NCBI RefSeq assembly: GCF_002250655.1
Contig: NZ_NOZR01000001.1
Location: 341,134 to 405,133, forward strand
Direction of reading: 5' to 3'
DNA length: 64,000 nt
From: Mycolicibacterium sphagni
GTDB lineage: Bacteria > Actinomycetota > Actinomycetes > Mycobacteriales > Mycobacteriaceae
The notes beneath the pieces were generated by a model, which saw only the letters and a program-made list of their open reading frames with translations, was not told the DNA's origin and did not search any database. Every line of letters starts with the position of its first letter. The stretch's first letter is position 1. The position numbers and the translations under genes were made by a program. Shown here one piece after another: positions 27,379-34,553 of this stretch.

Positions 27379-27542
27379 GCCGCACCTTCGAGCCCGGTGA
27401 TGTAGTCGTTGATCTGCTTGTCAGTGCTGAATCGGCGCCGGCCAATCTTCACCGATGCCAGCACGCCCGCTGCCCACAGCTGGAATACCGTCGTGCGGCT
27501 GACCCCGCCGAGCTTGTGGCCCGTGGCCTGCCAATCGTTCAT
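27375..27542 (-). CDS. xis: Excisionase-type helix-turn-helix protein
   Basis: 55 residues beginning MNDWQATGHKLGGVSRTTVF and continuing QLWAAGVLASVKIGRRRFST, then DKQINDYITGLEG. This is the short MerR-like/HTH_17 fold of phage excisionases: one recognition helix, then a turn with the RRRF wing. It needs the ATG at 27542, where GGAGAAAG gives a ribosome site. First gene of the leftward operon, facing the repressor promoter region. It would bend att DNA to direct integrase toward excision. Confidence 0.75.
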   Translation of the reverse strand: MNDWQATGHKLGGVSRTTVFQLWAAGVLASVKIGRRRFSTDKQINDYITGLEGAA

Positions 27543-27640
27543 TACTTTCTCCTGTCACGATATGCGACACCTGTTGACGCATAACGTGACACTAGCACGT
27601 ATGTCGGCGGACGCAACAGAACACGTGCGACAATGTCGCA
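27543..27640. promoter_or_regulatory. Divergent control region between excisionase and repressor
   Basis: A perfect 15-base inverted repeat TGCGACA-A-TGTCGCA (27626-27640) abuts the repressor ATG. A half-site pair TGCGACA ... TGACGCA lies at 27563-27581 near the excisionase start. An ACGTG-N7-CACGT inverted repeat lies at 27584-27600. TTGACG at 27574 could be a rightward -35 box. The arrangement is that expected of a lysogeny-type switch read by the repressor. Confidence 0.65.
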
Positions 27641-28165
27641 ATGAGTGACAGCGAACCTGTCGTCGACTGGCTCGGGCGAGGTCTAGGGCAATCGATCAAG
27701 CGGGCAACTAAGGCTGCCGGGAGCAGCTACGTGAAGGTCTCCGAGCGGACGCGGGAACTCGGCGTACCTATCCACCGAACAGCGCTCGGAAAGATCGAGA
27801 AGGGCGAACGCGACGTCACGGTCCGGGAGCTGGTGGCCATTGCGGCCGCGTTAGACACGTCGCCACTAGCCCTCCTGTTCCCGGACGCATTGGCTGACGT
27901 CGAGATCTTCCCTGGCGTGACCAAGCAAGGTGTCGAGATCCTTGGCGAATGGGCGGACGACCATAAGACCCGCACTGCCCTCGAACTTTTCGACAACGAA
28001 GAGGCTCTAAGACTCCAGATGCTATGGCTACGCAAGAATGAGCTCTACGGATTCGACGACAAAGCAGAGAAAGCTCGCCATATGGTCGAGTTGCTCGAAG
28101 CTGAACATCAGCGATTACTGGATGCCTACAAGAATGCCACCGAAGATCGGTCTCCCGATGCCTAG
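27641..28165 (+). CDS. XRE-family repressor of the element
   Basis: 174 residues. N-terminal helix-turn-helix (about 10-70): SIKRATKAAGSSYVKVSERT ... PIHRTALGKIEKGERDVTVR followed by ELVAIAAALDTSPLALLFPD, a Cro/CI-type fold. The C-terminal part (about 75-174) is helical with no LexA-type Ser/Lys protease signature, so induction by self-cleavage is not suggested. Located as the immunity repressor would be and overlapping the integrase start by 8 bases, so the two are probably made together. Confidence 0.8.
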   Translation: MSDSEPVVDWLGRGLGQSIKRATKAAGSSYVKVSERTRELGVPIHRTALGKIEKGERDVTVRELVAIAAALDTSPLALLFPDALADVEIFPGVTKQGVEILGEWADDHKTRTALELFDNEEALRLQMLWLRKNELYGFDDKAEKARHMVELLEAEHQRLLDAYKNATEDRSPDA

Positions 28166-29339
28166 GCAGCGGATGGCACCGGGTGAGCATGGGCGTATCG
28201 CGGAAAGGTCAAGTGGTGGAAAGTTTTTCGCTTCGACCTATGTGCGTGACGCGGATGGGAAGCGGCGGCGGGTCGAGCGATCGAGCGACAAATCAGCCGA
28301 GGATGCCCGCCGCCTGTTACAGCGCCACCTCGGCACGCGACGGGCACCGTTGGACGCACAAGTGGTCAACGACAAAACGACCTTGTCCGAGCTATTCGAA
28401 CAGTGGATCGAGGGCAAAGTGAAGCGCGGCGAGATCAAGCCGCAGACCGAAAATCAGTACCGCCATGTGTGGACTAAGCACGGCGACTGCCAACTCGGCG
28501 CGCTACGGATCCGAGAACTGGAAACACCCCGCGCGCATTCACACATCCAGTCAGTCGCGGCGACCACACCCGCCCAAGCCGCCTATTTGCGTCTGGTTCT
28601 ACGCGAAATGTATGCGCTCGCAGTCAGATTCGGTGTGATGCAAATCAACCCGATCGTCGGCACAGCGACAGCGAAACGGAACCGCAAGCCCGTCCGTGCG
28701 GTTTCAGCAGACGAGTTCGCGACCGTGAGAGCTGCCGTCGCTGACTACACCCGCTCCCGTGACGGCAAGGGTGGACCCCGGCCAGGTCGACTGCTGCCGG
28801 CCTTTGTCGAGGTCCTGGCCGCCACGGGTGCGCGGCCAGGGGAAGTGCTGGCGCTGCGTTGGTCCGACGTCGACCTTCTGGCTGATCCGCCGACCGTGAC
28901 GATCGTCGGCACGCTGCTCGACCACGGGGCCGCGGGCCCGCTGCACCGCCAAGACGAACGCAAGCACGGCTCGCCCGCTCACACTGTTGTGCTCCCACGG
29001 TTCGGCGTCGAGGCATTGACCGAGATGGTCGGTCAGTCAGGGATGGACGGCCCGGTGTTCGCTACCCGCGACGGGGGATGGGTGAGCCTCGCGAACCTGC
29101 GGCGCTGCCTGCGCGATGCGCTGCCCGAAGAATTGTCGTGGGTGACCCCGCACAGCTTCCGGCGCACCGTGGGCACCGTCATCCGCGATGCGCACGGCTC
29201 GGCCGCCGCTCAACAGCAGCTCTCCCACACTGAGCTGGCCACAACCGAGCGGCACTACCTGCAACGGGTGTCTCGTGGTCCCGACGTGCGGGTGGCACTC
29301 GACAAGTTCGCTGGTCAGCAAAGTGGAGACCGAAAGTAG
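28158..29339 (+). CDS. int: Tyrosine recombinase (integrase)
   Basis: 393 residues from MPRQRMAPGEHGR (28158); an upstream in-frame start lies inside the repressor gene and is not credible. An Arm-binding N-terminal domain (FASTYVRDADGKRRRVE) is followed by a SAM-like core-binding domain and the catalytic domain with R226 (TGARPGEVLALRW), H332-x2-R335 (PHSFRRT), H357 (LSHTELA) and the nucleophile Y367 (RHYLQR). All catalytic residues are present. It catalyses recombination between attP and the tRNA-Arg attB 64 bases downstream. Confidence 0.93.
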   Translation: MPRQRMAPGEHGRIAERSSGGKFFASTYVRDADGKRRRVERSSDKSAEDARRLLQRHLGTRRAPLDAQVVNDKTTLSELFEQWIEGKVKRGEIKPQTENQYRHVWTKHGDCQLGALRIRELETPRAHSHIQSVAATTPAQAAYLRLVLREMYALAVRFGVMQINPIVGTATAKRNRKPVRAVSADEFATVRAAVADYTRSRDGKGGPRPGRLLPAFVEVLAATGARPGEVLALRWSDVDLLADPPTVTIVGTLLDHGAAGPLHRQDERKHGSPAHTVVLPRFGVEALTEMVGQSGMDGPVFATRDGGWVSLANLRRCLRDALPEELSWVTPHSFRRTVGTVIRDAHGSAAAQQQLSHTELATTERHYLQRVSRGPDVRVALDKFAGQQSGDRK

Positions 29340-29402
29340 CGGGAAAGTATCAGCTGCGGGCGTGTCGCGTCCGGTCAGACGCGACAACGCCGCAGGTAGA
29401 GA

Positions 29403-29437
29403 GTGCCCCCGGCATGATTCGAACATGCGACACCGGC
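29403..29437. other. attR, inside the tRNA-Arg 3' half
   Basis: The core repeat of the element, matching attL at 33 of 35 bases. It covers the tRNA from the anticodon-stem 3' side to the discriminator base, so strand exchange near the anticodon loop leaves an intact tRNA. The element supplied this sequence. Confidence 0.85.
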
Positions 29438-29476
29438 TTTAGGAGAGCCGTGCTCTATCCCCTGAGCTACGGGGGC
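29404..29476 (-). tRNA. tRNA-Arg, anticodon CCU
   Basis: 73 bases. Acceptor GCCCCCG pairs with CGGGGGC, discriminator A at 29404. D-arm region TAGCTCAGGGGATAGAGCA, anticodon stem CGGCT/AGCCG around the loop CTCCTAA (anticodon CCT, reading AGG), T-arm GCATG-TTCGAAT-CATGC. CCA is not encoded. It is the integration target; its T-stem now has a T-A pair where the displaced original copy at attL has G-C. Confidence 0.95.
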
Positions 29477-29634
29477 GCACCGGCTGGCAGCTTACCGCCC
29501 TGTCGTCGCTACCCCGTATCCACAGGTCTATCGAGGCACGTCGCGGGGTCCACACAACGCGACCAGATAGCAGTGCCCACGCGCGGGTGCGATCTGCGGG
29601 TAGTCCTTGCGGACCCAGGCGACAAGCCTTCGCA

Positions 29635-29892
29635 TCATGGCCGCGCCCGTCGCGCCAGCAATGCGCCCCACTCGAAGCGGGCAACCGCAGTCGCATTGCT
29701 ATCTGCCTCCGGATCGACCTCCTGGGCCAGCCGCACTAAAGCCTGGGACACACGCCAGCTGTTCAGCTGGTGCCGCTGCGACGCCTGGGCGATCTCGCCC
29801 GAGGCCGCATTCATCGTGCACCGTTTCAGCGCAACCAGTACGCCCTCGGCGCACTGCCGCATCCTCGTCTCGTCATTGCTGTGCTGCTGCAT
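29635..29892 (-). CDS. Small ANTAR-like protein
   Basis: 85 residues from MQQHSNDETRMRQCAEGVL (29892), with GAGGG upstream. The helical stretch AEGVLVALKRCTMNAASGEI then AQASQRHQLNSWRVSQALVR has the spacing of an ANTAR RNA-binding domain (three-helix bundle), but no GAF partner is fused. Assignment rests on pattern only. It sits 158 bases beyond the tRNA; the gap has no visible gene. Confidence 0.5.
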   Translation of the reverse strand: MQQHSNDETRMRQCAEGVLVALKRCTMNAASGEIAQASQRHQLNSWRVSQALVRLAQEVDPEADSNATAVARFEWGALLARRARP

Positions 29893-29976
29893 GAAAAAAC
29901 CCTCTAAAACCGCCATCGTGCTTCGCATCCGTCCTTCAAGCCATTGCCCGACTCGCGGTTGCGCAAACCCTGAAGC

Positions 29977-30810
29977 TCAGCGCAGCTCGGCGATGACCTT
30001 GGCGAAGTACTCCGCGTGGTAGTCCTGCACGGTGAAGTAGGTGATCCCGTAGTTGTCCCGGCGGGCGCGCAGGGTGTCGGCGATATCGCGGGGCGTGCCG
30101 GTGAGCACTGTCGGCAGCGCCAGCAGCTGCTCTTCGGTGGCGTCGGGGGCGTAGCCGCGGGTGAGCGCCAGGTCGGGAATGCCCGACGAGTCGGTGGGCA
30201 CCCCGGTGATCGCGATATTGAGCTCGAGGTCGGCGAACCGCTCCCCGGCGGCGTTGCGGACGAACTCGATGCGCTCGGCCAGTGGATCGTGGCCGGGATA
30301 CTCAGGCACCCCGCCGCCGGTGAGGCCGATGATGTCGGCGTGCTGCGCCGCGATCCGCAGCACCCTGTCACCGTTGCCGGCGATCAGGATCGGAATCGTC
30401 GGCGCCGTCTCCTTGAGATATGTGGTGGTGTGCCGCAGGTGGTCGACGCGCTCTCCGGCGCTCGGGTACGGCATTTCGGCGGCTTCGAACTCCTCACGGA
30501 CGTACCCGGTGCCCAGCCCGAGATCGAGCCGGCCCTCACTCAGCACGTCGACGGCGATGGCGTCGCGGGCCAGGATCGCGGGCTTGTAGAACGCCGCGTT
30601 GATGACGAACGTACCCACTCTCATGGTCTTGGCATACTCCGCGGCGGCCACCATGGTCGGAAACGGCGCGGGTATCCCGAAGCGGCCCAAATGGTCCGGG
30701 ACATGCAAGACGTCGAAGCCGAGGTCCTCGAACCGCTTGACGGTGTCGCGCAGCTTCGGTGCCGACTTGACCGATCGCACGCCGATGCCGAAGCGAAAGT
30801 CTCTGACCAT
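29977..30810 (-). CDS. F420-dependent LLM-class oxidoreductase
   Basis: 277-residue luciferase-like TIM barrel. RFGIGVRSV, FEDLGFDVLHVPDHLGRF, ILARDAIAVDVLSEGRLDLG and LGLGTGYVREEFEAAE are the family signatures; the last holds the flavin/F420 phosphate site. Mycobacteria have many such F420H2-dependent enzymes with unknown substrates. Divergent from the carboxylate-amine ligase, which starts 97 bases away. Confidence 0.85.
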   Translation of the reverse strand: MVRDFRFGIGVRSVKSAPKLRDTVKRFEDLGFDVLHVPDHLGRFGIPAPFPTMVAAAEYAKTMRVGTFVINAAFYKPAILARDAIAVDVLSEGRLDLGLGTGYVREEFEAAEMPYPSAGERVDHLRHTTTYLKETAPTIPILIAGNGDRVLRIAAQHADIIGLTGGGVPEYPGHDPLAERIEFVRNAAGERFADLELNIAITGVPTDSSGIPDLALTRGYAPDATEEQLLALPTVLTGTPRDIADTLRARRDNYGITYFTVQDYHAEYFAKVIAELR

Positions 30811-30907
30811 CTCCGCATGCTAGGACTGAGTCCGGCCGGATCGACAGCGCCGGTCTCGCTGCGTGGCACGGTTTGACGTGGCCTGGCTGCGGGCATCCCG
30901 GTGAATC

Positions 30908-31999
30908 GTGAATGTGCCCAGCGTCGGCGTGGAGGAGGAGTTCCTCCTCGTCGATCCCAGCACCGGGGAACCGGTGCCCCGCAACGTCGAGGTCGCCGAC
31001 TATGCGGCCGCCGGCGGAGTCGACCTGCAGCTGGAACTGACGACTTGCCAGGTCGAGACCGCGACCGAGGTGACACAGACCAGTTCGCAACTGCGCCAAG
31101 AGATCACACGATTGCGGCGGGCCGCGGCCGAGGCCGCCGAGAAGGCCGGTGCGCGACTGCTGGCAGTCGGCCTGCCGCCGACCGTGCCGCACAGCTTCCC
31201 GATCACCGACAACGAGCGTTACCGCGACATCGGCGACCAGTTCGGCATGATCGCCCACGAGCAGGGCATCTGCGGATGCCATGTTCACGTCGAAGTGCCC
31301 GACCGCGATATGGCCATCGCTGTCAGCAACCGGCTGCGGCCCTGGCTGCCGCTACTGCTGGCGCTTACCGCCAACTCGGCGATCTATCGCAGCGCCGACA
31401 GCGGCCATGCCAGCTGGCGCAGCGTGCTGTGGAACCGTTGGCCCAGCGCGGGGCCGCCGCCCCACCTGGATTCGGCCGAGCACTACGACGCGATGGTGGC
31501 GATGATGATCGACGCCGGGGCCATGCTCGACGACGGGATGGTCTATTGGGATGTCCGCCCGTCGAAGAAGTTCCCGACCATCGAGGTAAGGGTCGCCGAT
31601 GTTCCCGCTACCGTCGCCGAGACCGTCTTGCTGGCCACGCTGACCCGGGCGGCGGTGATGACCGCGCTGGCGGCCGAGCGATCCGGGGCACCGGTGCCGC
31701 GGATCGACGACCACGTCCTGAGAGCCGCGCACTGGAAGGCCGCCCACGACGGGTTGGACGGCCAGACGATGGACGTCATGGCGGGGTGGGCAACGGCTCC
31801 CACGTCGGCGGTGCTGGGCAAGTGGTTACAGCTGTTGCAGCCGGCGCTGGCAGACCTCGGCGACGACGAATGGGTCCACGCCGAGTTGGGCCGCCTGCTG
31901 CGGGAGGGCAACGGCGCGATGCGTCAGCGCGGGGCCTGGCGCGAGCGCAACGAGATCGCCGACGTTCTCGCCGTCGCCGCCGAAGCGACGCTCAGCTGA
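30908..31999 (+). CDS. YbdK-family carboxylate-amine ligase (glutamate-cysteine ligase-like)
   Basis: 363 residues from the GTG at 30908. VGVEEEFLLVDP is the ATP/Mg grasp motif of the GCS2 family; LQLELTTCQVETAT, CGCHVHVEVPD and IEVRVADVPATV follow in order. YbdK-type enzymes ligate glutamate and cysteine weakly; in mycobacteria, which use mycothiol and ergothioneine, the true substrate is uncertain. Not the EgtA type by length. Its stop overlaps the convergent reductase stop by 8 bases. Confidence 0.85.
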   Translation: MNVPSVGVEEEFLLVDPSTGEPVPRNVEVADYAAAGGVDLQLELTTCQVETATEVTQTSSQLRQEITRLRRAAAEAAEKAGARLLAVGLPPTVPHSFPITDNERYRDIGDQFGMIAHEQGICGCHVHVEVPDRDMAIAVSNRLRPWLPLLLALTANSAIYRSADSGHASWRSVLWNRWPSAGPPPHLDSAEHYDAMVAMMIDAGAMLDDGMVYWDVRPSKKFPTIEVRVADVPATVAETVLLATLTRAAVMTALAAERSGAPVPRIDDHVLRAAHWKAAHDGLDGQTMDVMAGWATAPTSAVLGKWLQLLQPALADLGDDEWVHAELGRLLREGNGAMRQRGAWRERNEIADVLAVAAEATLS

Positions 32000-33359
32000 G
32001 GCGCACAAAACCCTTGGTGCGCATCAGGAAATCAGCCAGGAATCCGTCATGCGGCAGGCTGCTGGCCGTGTAGTAGGTGGGCGTCGGACCGCGGTAGACG
32101 TTGGCGATTGTGGGCTCGTCGAGCAGGTCGCCGATCAGTGCGTCATCCTCGGTGAATGCGCTGACTACCAGCGAATTACGCAGCGGTCCAAGCCCGTTCG
32201 TGCGCTCCCAGGATGCGATCCACACGCAGGGAAACGCCAGTTCGGTATTGAGCTTCTCGGCGTCCAGGTCAGCCAGCAGATGGACGGCCGGTCGCAGCGC
32301 GGCCCTGCCGTCGCCGAGCTCGGCCACGATCTGGTCGGCACCCAGCAGTGTGCGGGTCCCGACGGCCCTGGCCGCGACGAAGGCAGCCATGGCCCGAGCC
32401 GACTCGACGGTCTGCGTCGGCAGCACCGCACGCTCGTCGTCAGGTGGCAGCGCCTCAATGGTGCGCAGCCGATCGGCGATCGCCGACGCCAGCGCCGCCG
32501 CGTCCCCCTCGACCAGAACCGCAGTGGTGTTCACGCACGCCATCCCGCCAAGCCGGGCAATCGAATCGACGATCACATCCAGGTGATCGCGCCAGTCCTG
32601 CTCGGCGGTCAGCAGGATCTTGGTGCGGCCCGGCCCGTTGACGAAAACCTTTGGGTCGCCGCTGTACTTGGCCGCGACATCGCTGCCGCCGTACACCAGC
32701 GCAAGATCGGCCGACGCGATGATCTCGTCCGCGCCCGCGTGATCGGTGGGCAGATAGGTCACGTCGTCGTCGCGAAAACCGGCTTCGCGTAAGGCCGTTA
32801 CCAACCGGTGTGCGGTGAACGGTTCCCGCCGCGACGGACGAATCGCCACGCGATACCCCATGGCCAGCGCCTGCGGCCACAACCCGTGTACGCCCGGCGC
32901 ATTACCGGAGGCATGCACGCCGAACAGCTCGCCCCGCCGCGACCAGATCGCCGTCGCCTGCCCGGCGCGTACATCCCGCCAATTCGGGACCGCACCGATC
33001 GGCCGAGCCGGCTGCACCGAGTCGAACGCCGCGACCACGGCGTGGCTCACCTCGACCGCCTGCGCACGGGTGACCGCGATCGGCAGGCCGGAAACCCGGC
33101 TCGCCAGTTGGACATACGCGTCGAAGTCCAGCCCGGCGGAATGTGAGGTGGCGAAGATCGCACCCGCCTTGTGCAGAGCGGCCCGGCGCTGATCGACCGG
33201 AAGAGGCTTGGCCTTGCGCTGCGCCGCCATCGCTCGCGCGATGTACAGCGGGGGTGCGATGCTGAGCTCGGCCACCGGGGTGCCTGCGGTGTCGGTGACT
33301 ACTTCGCGCTTGCGAGAACGGTTTTCGCCGTTCGGACCCAGGCCGGGCAGGTCGATCAC
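31992..33359 (-). CDS. Acyl-CoA reductase-like aldehyde dehydrogenase (LuxC/EhpG-like)
   Basis: 455 residues from the GTG at 33359, four bases after the stop of the upstream ligase-like gene. ALDH-type fold: PGVHGLWPQALAMGYRVAIR with the cofactor-binding region, LALVYGGSDVAAKYSGD, and the catalytic cysteine in LGGMACVNTTAVLVE. This is the layout of fatty-acyl reductases (LuxC) and of EhpG, which reduces an activated aromatic acid to an aldehyde. Two coupled genes suggest acid activation then reduction. Substrate unknown. Confidence 0.75.
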   Translation of the reverse strand: MIDLPGLGPNGENRSRKREVVTDTAGTPVAELSIAPPLYIARAMAAQRKAKPLPVDQRRAALHKAGAIFATSHSAGLDFDAYVQLASRVSGLPIAVTRAQAVEVSHAVVAAFDSVQPARPIGAVPNWRDVRAGQATAIWSRRGELFGVHASGNAPGVHGLWPQALAMGYRVAIRPSRREPFTAHRLVTALREAGFRDDDVTYLPTDHAGADEIIASADLALVYGGSDVAAKYSGDPKVFVNGPGRTKILLTAEQDWRDHLDVIVDSIARLGGMACVNTTAVLVEGDAAALASAIADRLRTIEALPPDDERAVLPTQTVESARAMAAFVAARAVGTRTLLGADQIVAELGDGRAALRPAVHLLADLDAEKLNTELAFPCVWIASWERTNGLGPLRNSLVVSAFTEDDALIGDLLDEPTIANVYRGPTPTYYTASSLPHDGFLADFLMRTKGFVRLS

Positions 33360-33361
33360 GA

Positions 33362-34453
33362 TCAGTACACGCCCTCGATCACCGGCTCGCCGTCGAGCGT
33401 GGCGACCGGGGCGACCTCGGCGACCGAGTCGCCGATCTGGCCCTCGGGGCCGGGCAGCCTGATCGCGCTGTCGCGCTCCAGGTTGTTCGGGATGAACATG
33501 CCCTTGCTGATGTGGTTCATCACGACCTGGCCCCGCTCGCCATACCCCACCTGCTCTCCGGTGTCCGGGTCGATCACCCAGAACACCACGTAGGGGCTGC
33601 GTGGGTCGAACACGAACGTCTCGTGCGCAGTTCGGGTCTGGGCCTGCGACAGGATCATGGTGCTGCCGAACACCATCGCGATCGTGGCCGCCGGAAAGAC
33701 GTCGCGCAACACGTCGAGGGTGTCGGCGTCCACGTGCGCGCCACTGAGCAGGATGAAACGCACCTTGTCGCCGACGAGGTGGGTGAGGGTCTCGTTGCGG
33801 GCGATCGCGTCCAGCAGCGGCGGGGTGGTGTGCAAATTGGCGATGTCCTGGCTGCGCAGGACGTATTCGGCTTGCTCCAGAATGTGGTTCACATAGCCTG
33901 ACATCTCCGCCGCTGCCCCGCGGGCGACAAGCTTCTTGACCCACCGGGGATCGAGGTCGACCGAGTGGCAGATCGAGCCCAGCCGCGCCGAGACCACCCG
34001 GGAGAAGTAGCCGACGCCGTGCGGACCGCTGGGCATAAGGCACAGGAAGCCGCGCCCGCCGACGAACCCCGCGCGGCGGAAGTCGTCGGTCTGCCACTCG
34101 ACGACCTGGGCCACCCAGTCCGGCAGCTGAGCTGTCCGCTTGGGTGCGCCCGTGGTGCCGCCGGATTCGAAGATCAGGGGGACCGGTGGTGGGGCGCCAT
34201 AGCCGCGCGGGATCAGGTCGCCGGCCGGTGCGTCGCGTAACTCGTTGACCAGATTCGGGAATCGGCGAAGGTCGGCGAATGTCCTGACGTCGGTCACCGG
34301 ATCGAAGTCGAGCGTGGTGGCGGTTCGCAGCCAGTATGGCGAGCCGGTGTCCGTGCCGAAGTGCCATGCCATGGCGGTGCGCAGGTATGTCTGCGCGTCA
34401 GGTGGCGGCGCATCGCGCGGCAGATCCAGCAGGGCGAAGTCGACGTCGGTCAC
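33362..34453 (-). CDS. Adenylate-forming acyl ligase-like protein (LuxE/EhpF type)
   Basis: 363 residues from the GTG at 34453. A short ANL-type activating enzyme: AMP-binding loop PLIFESGGTTGAPKRT, LLSGAHVD and AMVFGSTMIL in the core, and YGERGQVVMNHI near the end. It lacks the full C-terminal cap domain of long acyl-CoA ligases, as LuxE, EhpF and PaaK-like acyl-activating proteins do. Would activate a carboxylic acid as adenylate and pass the acyl group to the reductase encoded next. Pair has no luciferase genes beside it. Confidence 0.7.
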   Translation of the reverse strand: MTDVDFALLDLPRDAPPPDAQTYLRTAMAWHFGTDTGSPYWLRTATTLDFDPVTDVRTFADLRRFPNLVNELRDAPAGDLIPRGYGAPPPVPLIFESGGTTGAPKRTAQLPDWVAQVVEWQTDDFRRAGFVGGRGFLCLMPSGPHGVGYFSRVVSARLGSICHSVDLDPRWVKKLVARGAAAEMSGYVNHILEQAEYVLRSQDIANLHTTPPLLDAIARNETLTHLVGDKVRFILLSGAHVDADTLDVLRDVFPAATIAMVFGSTMILSQAQTRTAHETFVFDPRSPYVVFWVIDPDTGEQVGYGERGQVVMNHISKGMFIPNNLERDSAIRLPGPEGQIGDSVAEVAPVATLDGEPVIEGVY

Positions 34454-34553
34454 AGGAGAATCCTGTAGCAGCTTCCGTCCAGGTAACGCCAGACGGGGCT
34501 GTCGTTAACCGAGTCGTCTGCAGGAGTTTGCATACGGTATCCATGCTGGTGCG

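Larger units (their letters stand above)
19263..29437. mobile_element. 10.1-kb integrated element in tRNA-Arg(CCU), phage-satellite or reduced-prophage type
   Basis: Bounded by a 35-bp core repeated at 19263-19297 and 29403-29437 (33 of 35 identical), which corresponds to the 3' half of the tRNA-Arg gene at the right end. A tyrosine integrase gene lies next to the right copy, with a repressor before it and an excisionase and replication-type genes diverging from it. The left half has a LysB-like esterase, a coiled-coil protein and a degenerate DnaQ-fold protein. No terminase, portal, capsid or tail gene is visible, so this is not a complete prophage. Confidence 0.9.

Noticed and set aside
28038..28157. 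Upstream start for the integrase
   Set aside because: It lies inside the repressor gene in another frame; the ATG at 28158 begins the homologous protein.
33360..34367. Upstream extension of the acyl-CoA reductase frame to 34367
   Set aside because: It lies in a second frame over the acyl-activating gene and has the Arg/Pro bias of a shadow. The GTG at 33359 gives a proper start.
29977..34453. A complete lux-type light-emitting system
   Set aside because: The luciferase-fold gene is a single-subunit F420-type oxidoreductase, separate from the LuxE/LuxC-like pair and on the far side of the YbdK gene. No luxA/luxB pair is present.
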